Below, piece after piece: positions 26,022 through 35,702 of a stretch of 64,000 nt of DNA. The stretch is from Sphingobium sp052327305 (GTDB lineage: Bacteria; Pseudomonadota; Alphaproteobacteria; Sphingomonadales; Sphingomonadaceae): the NCBI RefSeq assembly GCF_052327305.1, contig NZ_CP182486.1:2232001-2296000 (forward strand). The letters are read 5' to 3'. The notes beneath the pieces are model-generated. The model did no database searches and was not told the DNA's origin. It worked only from the letters and a program-made list of their open reading frames with translations. Made by a program: the position numbers and the translations under genes. The first letter of the stretch is position 1. Every line of letters begins with the position of its first letter.

Positions 26022-29000
26022 GTGAAAACATTCTCGACAAAGACGTCGCTCCGATTTGCGACCGCTTCCGCAATCATGGCGATTGCGCTGACTTCCAACA
26101 TGGCGAACGCACAGGACCCGGCCGAAGAAGCCGGTGATTCCATCATCGTCACCGGCTCGCGCATCGCACGCCCCGATCTTGAGGTCGCCAGCCCGGTTCG
26201 CGTGCTGGGCAGCGAGGAAATCACGCTGCGTTCGCCCACCACGGCCGAAGAGCTGCTGCGTGACCTGCCTTCGGCTCGTCCGAACCTCGGTCCGGGCGTC
26301 AACAACGGCAGCGACGGTAGCGCTTCGATCGATCTGCGCGGCATTGGCCCCAACCGCACGCTGGTCCTGCTCGACGGCCGCCGGCTCGTGCCGTTCGGCC
26401 TTGATGGCATCACCGACCTCAACACCATCCCCGTCGCGCTCGTCGAGCGTGTCGATGTCGTTACCGGTGGCGCGTCTTCGGTTTACGGCGCGGATGCGGT
26501 CGCGGGTGTCGTCAACTTCGTGACGAAGCGCGACTTCACCGGCATCGATCTTTCGGGCAGCTATCGCATCACGGGTCGTGGTGACGCCGCAGCCTATCAG
26601 GCCGATCTCGTCACCGGTGCGTCATTCGATGACGGTCGCGGCAACGCGGTGCTGGCCTTTGGCTACACCAAGTCATCGGCGCTCAACCAGAACAAGCGCC
26701 CCTATGGCGAAGCGGCGCTCAGCACCGTGAACGGCCAGCCGCAGGGTTCACAAACCGCAGTCCCCAGCTTCCTGCTTGGTGCAGGTCTCGGCGCGGACCA
26801 GGATCCGATCAACGGCTCAGTCTATGACGTTACGCTCGGCCGTTTCCGCGCTGCGGGTCAGAACGACCTGTTCAACTTCAACCCGGACAATCTCTATCAG
26901 ACGCCGCTCGAGCGCTACAACATCTACAGCTCGGCGCGCTATGAAGTGACCGACAATATCGAGCTCTACTCGACCGGTACATTCACCAGCACGAAGGTCA
27001 GCATCCTCTCGGCAGCGTCAGGCACGTTCACCAACCCCTATCGCATGCCGCTCAGCAATCCGTATCTGAACGAGGCGACGCGCAATCAGCTTTGCGGTGC
27101 GACGGCTGTTTCCTTCTTCGCTCCGGGATCGACCACGCCGACCACTGGCCTCACGCCTGCGCAATGTGCCGCAGCCGCGACTGCGACGAGTGTAAACGAT
27201 CCCAACTATCGGGAAGCCGCCGTCACCATTCCGCGTCGTTTCGTGGAATATGGCCCCCGCTTCCAAAGCGTCGACACCACGCAGTTCCAGATTCAGGCAG
27301 GCCTGCGCGGCAACATCACCGAGACGATCAAGTTCGACGTGTCGGCACAGTTCGGCGAAACCAATCAGAACCAGACCCGCGAGAACTGGGGTTCCTACTC
27401 CCGTGTCCAGCAGGCCCTGCGTGCGTTCAACACCACCACCTGCGCTGACCCGTCCAATGGGTGCGTTCCGCTCAACCTGTTTGGCCCCGCCGGCAGCATC
27501 ACGCCTGCGATGATCGGCTTCTTCGATCTCGACAGCTACATCCGTCGCACGGTGCAGCAGCGCGTCGTGACTGGCGCCATTTCGGGTGACCTGTTCGGTA
27601 TTGCCAGTCCGCTGGCCGACAACCCGATCGCCTTCTCGATCGGTGCGGAATATCGCAGCCTGAAAGCGGAAGCGAACCCGGACGGTGCGGCGCGCATCCA
27701 GAGTGAAGTGCTCGGCACCGGTGCCCGCGTTCCGCAGGATGTTGGTCAGTACAGCGTGAAGGAAATCTTCGGCGAACTGATCGTGCCGCTGATCGAGGAC
27801 AAGCCCTTCTTCTACAACCTGACGGTCGAAGGCGGCATTCGCTACTCCGACTATACCACGACGGGCACCAGCACGACGTGGAAGGCCGGCGGCAGCTGGG
27901 AGCCGTTCCAGGGCTTCAAGTTCCGTGGCATGTATCAGCGCGCGGTGCGCTCGCCCAATATCGACGAGCTGTTCCGCTCACCGGTCACGGGGCTGTCGAG
28001 CTTGGCGACGGATCCCTGTCAGGGTGCCGCTCCGACCGCCAATGCAGGTCTCGCAGCACTTTGCGTCGCGACTGGCGCACCTGCCGGTGTGATTGGATCG
28101 ATCCCGTCGCCATCTGCCAACCAGATCAACGCGACGAGCCAGGGTAACCCCAATCTCGACGTGGAGCGTGCGCGCACAATCACGCTGGGTGCGGTCTTCC
28201 AGCCGAGCTTCGTGCCGCGTCTGTCAATCACCGTCGATTATTTCGACATCCGCGTGACGAACGCGATCACGCAACCGGTGCAGGGCGATATCCTGAACGG
28301 CTGCTACAGCACGGCGCTGAACCCGAGCCAGAGCTACAACAGCTTCTGTCAGCTGATCGGCCGTAACCCGATCAACGGCAGCCTCAATGGTGCAGGCGAA
28401 ACGGCGGGCGTGATCCTGGGCTTCTCCAACCTGGGCACGATCGATACGTCCGGTATCGACCTCGGCGTCAACTACCGCGTGCCGGTCGGCAACGGTGCAC
28501 TGAGCTTCGGCTTCAACGGAACCTGGCTGGATCATTACCACTTCCAGGCCAACCCGTTGGCGGTTAACCGGGATTGCACCGGCTACTACAGCCCGAACTG
28601 CACGAATCCGCGTCCGGAATATAAGTGGAACCTGCGGACCACCTATACCACCGGTCCGTTCCGTGCTTCGGTCCTGTGGCGTCACATCAGCGGTGTCGAC
28701 ATCGAGCCGTTCACGCCCGGCGCCGTTGCTGGTCAGACGACCCCGAATGGCCCGAACCCCAACACGGTGTTCGATGCCTATGAATCGATCCCGGCCTACA
28801 ACTATGTCGACCTCAACGTCGGCGCGGAAGTCAGCGACAATCTGGACCTGAGCTTGCTCGTGTCCAACCTGCTCGACAAGAATCCGCCGATCGTCGGTTC
28901 GGGCGCCGGTGGCACGGCGTTCAACAACGGCAACACCTTCCCGACCACCTATGACGTGCTTGGTCGCACATTCATGCTGACGGCGCGCCTGAAGTTCTGA
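26022..29000 (+). CDS. TonB-dependent outer-membrane receptor
   Basis: A 992-residue outer-membrane transporter energised by TonB-ExbBD. The start is GTG at 26022, preceded by AAGGG; it gives a clear signal peptide ending NMANA-Q. A TonB-box-like IIVTGSRI precedes the plug domain (EELLRDLPS, IDLRGIGPNRTLVLLDGRR, VERVDVVTGGASSVYGADAVAGVVNF). A long 22-strand barrel follows, with several Cys pairs in extracellular loops and a terminal LTARLKF. The type is the large receptor class abundant in Sphingomonadales and Caulobacter. Neighbours give no hint of the substrate. A strong terminator follows at 29030. Confidence 0.95.
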   Translation: MKTFSTKTSLRFATASAIMAIALTSNMANAQDPAEEAGDSIIVTGSRIARPDLEVASPVRVLGSEEITLRSPTTAEELLRDLPSARPNLGPGVNNGSDGSASIDLRGIGPNRTLVLLDGRRLVPFGLDGITDLNTIPVALVERVDVVTGGASSVYGADAVAGVVNFVTKRDFTGIDLSGSYRITGRGDAAAYQADLVTGASFDDGRGNAVLAFGYTKSSALNQNKRPYGEAALSTVNGQPQGSQTAVPSFLLGAGLGADQDPINGSVYDVTLGRFRAAGQNDLFNFNPDNLYQTPLERYNIYSSARYEVTDNIELYSTGTFTSTKVSILSAASGTFTNPYRMPLSNPYLNEATRNQLCGATAVSFFAPGSTTPTTGLTPAQCAAAATATSVNDPNYREAAVTIPRRFVEYGPRFQSVDTTQFQIQAGLRGNITETIKFDVSAQFGETNQNQTRENWGSYSRVQQALRAFNTTTCADPSNGCVPLNLFGPAGSITPAMIGFFDLDSYIRRTVQQRVVTGAISGDLFGIASPLADNPIAFSIGAEYRSLKAEANPDGAARIQSEVLGTGARVPQDVGQYSVKEIFGELIVPLIEDKPFFYNLTVEGGIRYSDYTTTGTSTTWKAGGSWEPFQGFKFRGMYQRAVRSPNIDELFRSPVTGLSSLATDPCQGAAPTANAGLAALCVATGAPAGVIGSIPSPSANQINATSQGNPNLDVERARTITLGAVFQPSFVPRLSITVDYFDIRVTNAITQPVQGDILNGCYSTALNPSQSYNSFCQLIGRNPINGSLNGAGETAGVILGFSNLGTIDTSGIDLGVNYRVPVGNGALSFGFNGTWLDHYHFQANPLAVNRDCTGYYSPNCTNPRPEYKWNLRTTYTTGPFRASVLWRHISGVDIEPFTPGAVAGQTTPNGPNPNTVFDAYESIPAYNYVDLNVGAEVSDNLDLSLLVSNLLDKNPPIVGSGAGGTAFNNGNTFPTTYDVLGRTFMLTARLKF

Positions 29001-29029
29001 TCTGAACGTTCAGGATGCAGAGATGGAGA

Positions 29030-29059
29030 GGCGGCGGATCGAAAGGTTCGCCGCCTTTT
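29030..29059 (+). terminator. Terminator of the TonB receptor gene
   Basis: An 11-bp stem (GGCGGCGGATC with GGTTCGCCGCC, including G-T pairs) closes on a GAAA tetraloop and is followed by TTTT. Confidence 0.92.
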
Positions 29060-29144
29060 CGCGTGATGGTGGCTTAGACAAGTTCGCAAAATCTTTGCCG
29101 GCTGCGGGCCAAAATCACGCTACGCTGGTTGGCCGCAGCCTTGC

Positions 29145-30287
29145 TCAGCCCAGTTGCTCGGGCTCACCCATAGCGCCGAGCACATAGCCGCATCCCAGCG
29201 TGCTGGCCTCATCAGCCGCATCCAGTGCGGCGACGGTAATCCAGCCCTGCGCCCGGAGTTCGGCGGCCCGCTCCAGATCATGCCCAACGGGCAGGAAGCA
29301 GCGCTTGCGCTCTGGCACGGCGAATCCCGCATCGACCAGCGGATCGACGTAGAGCGAGAAACCGATGGCCGGCTCGCTGGTGCCATCTGGCCGGACGACA
29401 TCATAGGTGCCGCCCCGCCCGATCTCTCCGACGAAGCCGTCCGCGAAGATCGAGAAACCGAGCCAGTTCTGATAGTCGAAGCCGTGGCGCTCGGTCGGGT
29501 CGAGCGTGAGGGTCAGATCCCAGCCGATCGGCTTTGCAATCTCTCGCAGGGCCGCGATCCGCCCCGAGAGCGCGCCGCCAGCCGGCCCGTCGTTGAACGC
29601 TTCGAGCCGCTCCATCGCGGCGTGGAACGGGCCAGTCGCCTCGATCAGCGCGAGATAAGGCTGCGCCGCCGAGCCAAGCGCCGCGACCGCGCCGGCATCC
29701 TTGGCATCGAGCCGGTCACGCAAGGCGTCGACCTCTTCGGCCGTCACCGGGATCGGCCCCGCTGCGAGCGTCGTGACGAGATCAGGGAGCGTGAAGTCGA
29801 TCGTGATGCCGGCAATGCCCGCGCGCTGCAGCGCCTCGATAGCGACATTGACGATCTCGACTGCTGCCCGGACATTCTGCGTGCCGATGATCTCGGCGCC
29901 GACCTGCATTCGCTCCCGCTCGGGGTGAAGTTGATCGGCCCGCAGACGTAGCACCGGCCCACCATAGCAAAGGCGCAGCGGGCGGGGCGCGTTGGCGAGG
30001 CGGGTCGCGGCGATACGCCCGATCTGCGCTGTCATGTCCGGGCGGAGCGCCAGCGTGCGGCCGGACGCAGGATCGAGTGCGCGGACCAGATCCTCCGGCG
30101 GCGTAAGCTTCAGCCGCTCGGTCAGCGTGTCCTCGAACTCGGCGAGCGCGGGCATGACGCGGGCGTAGCCATGGCCCGCCACGGTATCCAGCACGTCGCG
30201 CACCAGCCGTGCGCTCGCTTCCGCCTGGGGCGGCAGACGGTCGGAAAGCCCCTCGGGCAACAGGCCGGGCGTGATCGCGTCGCTCAT
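29145..30287 (-). CDS. hisZ: ATP phosphoribosyltransferase regulatory subunit
   Basis: A 380-residue HisRS-like paralogue that binds the short HisG to form the first enzyme of histidine synthesis. It has the class II aminoacyl-tRNA-synthetase catalytic fold (LLPEGLSDRLPPQAE, TLALRPDMTAQIGRIAATR, QVGAEIIGT, GRGGTYDVV) but no C-terminal anticodon-binding domain. That length and layout separate HisZ from HisS. hisG is not adjacent here. The gene diverges from the phospholipase-D-like gene. Confidence 0.9.
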   Translation of the reverse strand: MSDAITPGLLPEGLSDRLPPQAEASARLVRDVLDTVAGHGYARVMPALAEFEDTLTERLKLTPPEDLVRALDPASGRTLALRPDMTAQIGRIAATRLANAPRPLRLCYGGPVLRLRADQLHPERERMQVGAEIIGTQNVRAAVEIVNVAIEALQRAGIAGITIDFTLPDLVTTLAAGPIPVTAEEVDALRDRLDAKDAGAVAALGSAAQPYLALIEATGPFHAAMERLEAFNDGPAGGALSGRIAALREIAKPIGWDLTLTLDPTERHGFDYQNWLGFSIFADGFVGEIGRGGTYDVVRPDGTSEPAIGFSLYVDPLVDAGFAVPERKRCFLPVGHDLERAAELRAQGWITVAALDAADEASTLGCGYVLGAMGEPEQLG

Positions 30288-30403
30288 GGCTCGCGCTTTA
30301 GCGCATAACCGCGCGAGCGCGAGGGGGATTTTGGGAATGCGCCATATCGAGGGTGCCGGTGATTGCGTCCCATGCCGAAACAGCTAAACCTGACCCGTGC
30401 TTC

Positions 30404-31936
30404 ATGACCCGATCGCTCCCTTGCCCGCCAGTCCTGCCTCTGCCCGACACCGGTCCTGACATGAGCGCCACCTTCTGGCGCTCAGCCCGCGCGGACAAGG
30501 CAAGCGTCATCGTCGACGCAGAGGATTATTTCCGTTTCGCGCGGGATGCGATGCTCAAGGCGCGACGGCGCATCATGCTGATCGGCTGGGATTTCGACGC
30601 GCGTATCGCGCTGGTGCGCGGCGACCAGCTTGAGAAGGAAGAGATCGACGCCCCGGCCACGATCGGCGATCTCGTTTACTGGCTGGTGGAGCGCAATCCC
30701 GATCTCGAAGTCTATCTGCTGCGGTGGGATCTGGGTGCGTTCACTTCGCTCTTTCGCGGCAAGACCATCTTCACCGTCGCCAAATGGATGATGCATCCGC
30801 GGATTCAGGTGCGGCTCGACAAGCACCATCCGCCCGCGGCTTCGCACCACCAGAAGATCGTGGTGATCGATGATGCATTCGCCTTTTGCGGTGGCATCGA
30901 CATGACCGGCGACCGCTGGGATACGCGCGATCATGCCGATGACGAGCCCTATCGCATTCGTCCTGGCGGCGCGCCGTCCGCGCCGTGGCACGACGCCACG
31001 ACAGCGCTTCAGGGGCCGGTGGCCGCAGCGCTCGGCAAACATGCGCGCGATCGATGGAAGCGCGCGACCGGCGAGCAGATCGAGGGTTTGCGCGGCAAGC
31101 ATGATTGCTGGCCGGACGATCTGCCGGTTCAGTTCACCGATGTGGAAGTGACCATCTCCCGCACTGCGCCGCGCATGGACGACCAGCGCGAGGTGACGGA
31201 GATAGAGGCGCTCTATCTGGAGCAGATCGCCCGCGCGAAGAAATGGATCTACGCGGAAAGCCAGTATTTCGCCTCGCGCCGGATAGCCGAGGCGATTGCT
31301 CGTCGACTGGACGAGCCGGACGGCCCGGAAATCGTGATCGTCACGCCCGAGTCCGCGTGGGGCTGGCTGGAGCCTCTGGCCATGGACACTGCCCGCGCGC
31401 GGATCGTCCAGGCTCTGCGCCAGCGGGACACACATGGCCGACTGAAGATCTACCATCCCTATACGCGAGATCGCGAAGCGATCTATGTCCACGCGAAGAT
31501 CTTCATCGTGGACGATGCGATCCTGCGTGTCGGTTCTTCCAATCTCAACAATCGGTCGCTGCGCCTCGACACCGAATGCGACGTCGCGATCGACTGCGAG
31601 GCGCAAGGCAATGCCGACTGCGCCGAGACAATCGCAAGAATCCGCAACGATCTGATCGCGGAGCATATCGGCGCCGATGTGGACAAGGTGGAAGCAGCGC
31701 TCGCACGATCCGGCTCACTGATCGAGACGATCGAGACCCTGCGATTTACAGGTCGACGCAACGCCCGGAAACGTCGCCGGACGCTGATGCCTTATAAAGT
31801 CCCAAATTTATCGTCAGTGGAAGCATGGCTCGCCGACAACCAGATTCTTGACCCGGAAGGGCCGGACGAGATGTTCGAGGCTCCAGACCGACGCGGTCTG
31901 TTCCGCCGGTTCGGCCTTTGGCGGGCGGGCAAGTAA
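30404..31936 (+). CDS. Phospholipase D-like (cardiolipin synthase-type) protein
   Basis: A 510-residue member of the PLD superfamily with two HKD motifs: H149-x-K151-x4-D156 (HHQKIVVID) and H363-x-K365-x4-D370 (HAKIFIVD), the second followed by GSSNLNNRS. Both sites are intact, so phosphatidyl transfer or phospholipid hydrolysis is expected, probably at the inner membrane face. No membrane helix is evident. Two starts are possible, ATG 30404 or ATG 30461; neither has a strong ribosome-binding site and the conserved region starts after both. It is convergent with serA. Confidence 0.85.
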   Translation: MTRSLPCPPVLPLPDTGPDMSATFWRSARADKASVIVDAEDYFRFARDAMLKARRRIMLIGWDFDARIALVRGDQLEKEEIDAPATIGDLVYWLVERNPDLEVYLLRWDLGAFTSLFRGKTIFTVAKWMMHPRIQVRLDKHHPPAASHHQKIVVIDDAFAFCGGIDMTGDRWDTRDHADDEPYRIRPGGAPSAPWHDATTALQGPVAAALGKHARDRWKRATGEQIEGLRGKHDCWPDDLPVQFTDVEVTISRTAPRMDDQREVTEIEALYLEQIARAKKWIYAESQYFASRRIAEAIARRLDEPDGPEIVIVTPESAWGWLEPLAMDTARARIVQALRQRDTHGRLKIYHPYTRDREAIYVHAKIFIVDDAILRVGSSNLNNRSLRLDTECDVAIDCEAQGNADCAETIARIRNDLIAEHIGADVDKVEAALARSGSLIETIETLRFTGRRNARKRRRTLMPYKVPNLSSVEAWLADNQILDPEGPDEMFEAPDRRGLFRRFGLWRAGK

Positions 31937-31978
31937 AGCGGCGACGCGCTCCGTCCAACTCTCAGCCGCGGAACGAAA

Positions 31979-32008
31979 GACCGGCGCCGACCATCGTCAG
32001 CGCCGGTC
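31979..32008. terminator. Bidirectional hairpin terminator between PLD-like gene and serA
   Basis: A 9-bp perfect stem (GACCGGCGC with GCGCCGGTC) encloses a 12-base loop between two convergent genes. On the minus strand it is followed by TTTCG, so it best serves serA. Confidence 0.75.
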
Positions 32009-32019
32009 GTCTTCACAGA

Positions 32020-33597
32020 TCAGAAATGCAGACCCATCACGGTCTTGACGCCGGGCAGGCTGGCAAGCTGCTTCTGCACTGCGTCCGGGATAGGCGAGTC
32101 CACGGAGAGCAGTAGCACGGCTTCCTCGCCAGCCGCACGACGGCCAAGGTGGAAGGTGCCGATATTGATGCCCGCTTCGCCCAGCGTGGACCCGAGCCGG
32201 CCAATGAAGCCCGGGGTGTCCTCGTTGACGATGTAGAGCATGTTGCCATCGAGATCGGCCTCGACCTTGATGCCGAACAGCTCGACGAGACGCGGCGCGG
32301 AGTTACCGAACAGCGTCCCCACGACCGACCGCTCGCCTTGCTGGGTCTTGACCGAAACCCGCACGAGCGTGTGATAGTCGCCCTCGCGCTCAGTCTTGAT
32401 CTCGCGCACCTCGATGCCGCGCTCCTTGGCGAGGAACGGGGCGTTGACCATGTTCACCGTGTCGGTCTGCGTCCGCAGGAAGCCTGCGAGCACCGCCGAG
32501 ATGATCGGCTTCTGGTTCAGCTCTGCGGCCGCGCCTTCCGAATGAATGGAGATGCGCGGAATGACGCCGCTGGAAAGCTGGCCGACCATGCTGCCCAGCT
32601 TCTCGGCAAGCGCCATATAGGGCTTGAGGCGGGGCGCTTCCTCGGCGGACAGGCTCGGCATGTTGAGCGCGTTGGTGACGCCGCCGGTCATCAGATAGTC
32701 GGAGAGCTGCTCTGCGACCTGTAGTGCCACATTGACCTGCGCTTCGCTCGTCGATGCGCCAAGATGCGGCGTCGAGATGAAGTTCGGCGTGCCGAAGAGC
32801 GGGCTTTCCTTGGCGGGCTCGGTCACGAACACGTCGAGCGCGGCGCCACCGATATGGCCGGAGTCCAGTCCTTCCTTGAGCGCAGCCTCGTCGATCAGGC
32901 CGCCACGCGCGCAATTGATGATGCGCACGCCCTTCTTGGTCTTGGCCAGGTTCTCAGCCGAGAGGATGTTGCGCGTCTGGTCCGTCAGCGGGGTGTGCAG
33001 CGTGATGAAGTCAGCCTTGGCAAGCAGCTCCTCGAGCGTAGCCTTCTCGACGCCCATCTCGATCGCGCGCTCCTCAGTGAGGAAGGGATCGAACGCGACG
33101 ACCTTCATCTTGAGGCCCAGCGCGCGGCTGGCGACGATCGAGCCAATATTGCCAGCCCCGATCAGGCCCAGCGTCTTGCCGGTGACCTCGACGCCCATGA
33201 AGCGGTTCTTCTCCCACTTGCCGGCCTGCGTGGAGGCGTCGGCCTCCGGCAGCTGGCGGGCGAGGGCGAACATGAGCGCGATGGCGTGCTCCGCCGTAGT
33301 GATCGAGTTGCCGAACGGCGTGTTCATCACCACGATGCCCTTCGCCGAAGCGTAAGGAATATCGACATTGTCGACGCCGATGCCGGCACGGCCGATCACC
33401 TTGAGATTGGTGGCCGCGTCTATGATCTCCTTCGTCACCTTGGTCGAGGAGCGGATCGCAAGGCCGTCATACTGGCCGATGATGGCCTTGAGCTCTTCCG
33501 GGGTCTTGCCGGTGATCTCGTCCACCTCGACACCGCGATCGCGGAAGATCTGCGCGGCCTGCGGGTCCATCTTGTCGGAAATAAGTACCTTGGGCAT
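32020..33597 (-). CDS. serA: D-3-phosphoglycerate dehydrogenase
   Basis: A 525-residue enzyme that oxidises 3-phosphoglycerate in the first step of serine synthesis. The NAD-binding loop GLIGAGNIGSIVA, the catalytic Arg region NCARGGLIDE and the His in TPHLGAST are all present. An intervening domain and a C-terminal ACT domain (YIVNEDTPGFIGRLGSTLGEAGI) follow, giving the long form of the enzyme with likely feedback control by serine. It lies 104 bases after serC on the same strand, with the double-hairpin repeat in the gap. Confidence 0.97.
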   Translation of the reverse strand: MPKVLISDKMDPQAAQIFRDRGVEVDEITGKTPEELKAIIGQYDGLAIRSSTKVTKEIIDAATNLKVIGRAGIGVDNVDIPYASAKGIVVMNTPFGNSITTAEHAIALMFALARQLPEADASTQAGKWEKNRFMGVEVTGKTLGLIGAGNIGSIVASRALGLKMKVVAFDPFLTEERAIEMGVEKATLEELLAKADFITLHTPLTDQTRNILSAENLAKTKKGVRIINCARGGLIDEAALKEGLDSGHIGGAALDVFVTEPAKESPLFGTPNFISTPHLGASTSEAQVNVALQVAEQLSDYLMTGGVTNALNMPSLSAEEAPRLKPYMALAEKLGSMVGQLSSGVIPRISIHSEGAAAELNQKPIISAVLAGFLRTQTDTVNMVNAPFLAKERGIEVREIKTEREGDYHTLVRVSVKTQQGERSVVGTLFGNSAPRLVELFGIKVEADLDGNMLYIVNEDTPGFIGRLGSTLGEAGINIGTFHLGRRAAGEEAVLLLSVDSPIPDAVQKQLASLPGVKTVMGLHF

Positions 33598-33611
33598 GGA
33601 TTAAGTTCCTT

Positions 33612-33695
33612 CGTCATCCCGGGCCTGACCCGGGATCCCACTTGTTGCGGGGAAATAAAAGGGAAGCTGGACCCCGGCTCAAGGCCGGGGTGACG
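33612..33695. repeat. Double-hairpin intergenic repeat, copy 2
   Basis: An 84-base element with the same inverted ends as the copy at 11117 (CGTCATCCCGG and CCGGGGTGACG) and the same two-hairpin layout, ATCCCGG-type then ACCCCGG-type. The spacer between the hairpins differs in sequence. It occupies almost the whole gap between serC and serA. Confidence 0.85.
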
Positions 33696-33701
33696 CAAGT
33701 T

Positions 33702-34847
33702 TTAAGCGGCGGTCGCGAGCGTGGCCTTGGTCTCGGCATAGGCCCAGTCGAGCCACGGGCCGAGCGCGATGACATCCGTCGTGTCGACGGTTGCGCCGCA
33801 CCAGATGCGAAGGCCCGCCGGAGCATCGCGATAGCCCGCAATGTCATAGGCCGCGTGCTCTGCTTCGAGCAGGGACGCCATCTTCTTGATGAAGGCTTCA
33901 TCGGCACCCTCGACTGTCAGGCACACGCTGGTCCTGGAGCGTGAGGCAGGATCGGCCGCGAGATGGCCCAGCCAGTCGCGCTCTTCCACGATCTTGTCCA
34001 GCGCGGCGGCATTTGCATCCGAGCGCTTGATGAGGCCGGCTGCGCCGCCGATCGACTTGCCCCATTCGAGCGCGAAGATCGCATCCTCGACCGCGAGCAT
34101 GGACGGCGTATTGATCGTCTCGCCCTTGAACACACCCTCGGCGAGCTTGCCCTTGGCGATCAGGCGGAAGACCTTGGGCAGCGGCCAGGCCGGCGTGTAG
34201 CTCTCCAGCCGCTCGACAGCGCGGGGGCCAAGGATCAGCACGCCATGGCCACCTTCGCCGCCCAGCACCTTCTGCCAGGAGAAGGTGGCGACGTCGATCT
34301 TCGACCAGTCGATGTCATAGGCGAAAACGGCGCTGGTCGCGTCCGCGAAGGTCAGGCCTTCACGGTCGGCGGGGATCCAGTCGGCATTGGGTACGCGCAC
34401 GCCGGAGGTCGTGCCGTTCCAGGTGAAGAGCACGTCGCTGGCAAAATCGACCTGAGTGAGATCGGGCAGCTGGCCATAGTCGGCGCGAACGATCGTGGGG
34501 TCGAGCTTGAGCTGCTTGACGGCGTCCGTCACCCAGCCTTCGCCGAAGCTCTCCCATGCGAGCGTCGTGACGGGGCGGGCGCCCAGCATCGTCCACATCG
34601 CCATCTCGAAAGCGCCGGTGTCTGAGCCGGGGACGATGCCGATGCGGTGGGTCTCGGGCAGGTTCAGCAACTCGCGCATCAGGTCGATGCAATAGGCGAG
34701 GCGAGTCTTGCCGAGCTTGGAGCGGTGGGAGCGTCCGAGAACCTCGGTGGCCAGCTTTTCGGGGCTGTAGCCGGGAGGCTTGGCGCATGGGCCGGACGAG
34801 AATTGGGGACGCACGGGCTTCACGCCCGGCTTGGTAACCTCAGTCAT
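33702..34847 (-). CDS. serC: Phosphoserine transaminase
   Basis: A 381-residue class V aminotransferase of the alphaproteobacterial SerC type, which makes phosphoserine from 3-phosphohydroxypyruvate and glutamate. Recognisable parts are RPQFSSGPCAKPPGY near the N-terminus, HRIGIVPGSDTGAFEMAMW, and the PLP-lysine region FSWQKVLGGEGGHG. ATG 34847 has GAGGAGA at good spacing; the open frame upstream to 35051 corresponds to the leader. It is the first gene of serC-serA and is preceded by a candidate serC leader RNA. Confidence 0.95.
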   Translation of the reverse strand: MTEVTKPGVKPVRPQFSSGPCAKPPGYSPEKLATEVLGRSHRSKLGKTRLAYCIDLMRELLNLPETHRIGIVPGSDTGAFEMAMWTMLGARPVTTLAWESFGEGWVTDAVKQLKLDPTIVRADYGQLPDLTQVDFASDVLFTWNGTTSGVRVPNADWIPADREGLTFADATSAVFAYDIDWSKIDVATFSWQKVLGGEGGHGVLILGPRAVERLESYTPAWPLPKVFRLIAKGKLAEGVFKGETINTPSMLAVEDAIFALEWGKSIGGAAGLIKRSDANAAALDKIVEERDWLGHLAADPASRSRTSVCLTVEGADEAFIKKMASLLEAEHAAYDIAGYRDAPAGLRIWCGATVDTTDVIALGPWLDWAYAETKATLATAA

Positions 34848-34854
34848 GTAATGC

Positions 34855-34925
34855 TTCTCCTCGCAGAGAGCACGCGCGGCGTTGGGACCGCGTGGCCCGC
34901 TGGCCGCCCTAGAGATATGGTTGGG
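34855..34925 (-). ncRNA. Candidate serC leader RNA
   Basis: Directly upstream of serC, the minus strand has a 5-bp CCGCG/CGCGG-type hairpin (CGCGG 34875-34879 with CCGCG 34888-34892; minus-strand loop TCCCAACG), preceded by a GGCC-N4-GGCC stem, and ends near the ribosome-binding site. Position, GC-rich hairpins and operon context agree with the serC leader motif known from alphaproteobacterial serC-serA operons. Boundaries are approximate and the match is from memory of the motif, not a model search. Confidence 0.55.
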
Positions 34926-34984
34926 AGAGTCAAGCGGATTGGCTGGACTCGTCACCTTGTTCGAAGCATGATTCGAACGGGGGT

Positions 34985-35671
34985 ATGCATATGGACCAAG
35001 ACTACCGTGACCCGCGCCGAATGGCTCGGATCGTGACTCTAATTCTGGCACTGTTCTTCGTCTGCGACGTGCTGTTTACAGCCAGCGAAGTCCATATGGT
35101 GACTGTCATAGACCGCTTTCTGGCCAACGCCGCAGACATTTCCGACCTGGAAGCAGCGGACTCTTTCAACGGGATCACGGCCATTTTTTTGACCCTGGGG
35201 TATCTGGCCTCGGCAGTGGCGGTCTGCATGTGGATCGTCAGGGTAAACAGGAATGCGCAGACCTTCGACCAGGAAGGCGTCATGACTATATCGCCACGCT
35301 GGAACGTGGGCTATTTCTTCGTTCCCTTCGCAAATTTACTCATGCCCTTCCGGGGCATCGCCCAGACCTATCAGGTCAGCGCCGATCCACATGCGCCGTC
35401 GAGCGTCGAGATTCCGCTTTTCATGCGCATCTGGTGGGGTGCGTTTCTTATCTCAGGCGTTCTTGGCAACATCTCTTTCCGCCTGTCGATGCGTGCCGAA
35501 ACTCTGGAGGAATTCCGACGTGTGGCGATCATCAATATCGTCGGGTTTTTTCCTGAAATGATTGCAGTGGCCACTCTCGCCTGGCTGATACGTACCGTAA
35601 CCGCATATCAGCAGCATAACCTTATAGCCCCAGATGCGGATGCGCCGGTGGAGACGCTGCCGCTGACGTAG
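34985..35671 (+). CDS. DUF4328 family membrane protein
   Basis: A 228-residue inner-membrane protein with four predicted helices (near residues 17-38, 58-82, 138-160 and 178-202). The family hallmark is the loop ISPRWNVGYFFVPFANLLMPFRGI, typical of DUF4328. The function is unknown. Two starts six bases apart (ATGCATATG, 34985 and 34991) are possible. It diverges from serC, so its promoter overlaps the serC leader region. Confidence 0.87.
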   Translation: MHMDQDYRDPRRMARIVTLILALFFVCDVLFTASEVHMVTVIDRFLANAADISDLEAADSFNGITAIFLTLGYLASAVAVCMWIVRVNRNAQTFDQEGVMTISPRWNVGYFFVPFANLLMPFRGIAQTYQVSADPHAPSSVEIPLFMRIWWGAFLISGVLGNISFRLSMRAETLEEFRRVAIINIVGFFPEMIAVATLAWLIRTVTAYQQHNLIAPDADAPVETLPLT

Positions 35672-35702
35672 CTTCGCCGTCCCTCAAATGATTTGAGGAG
35701 AG

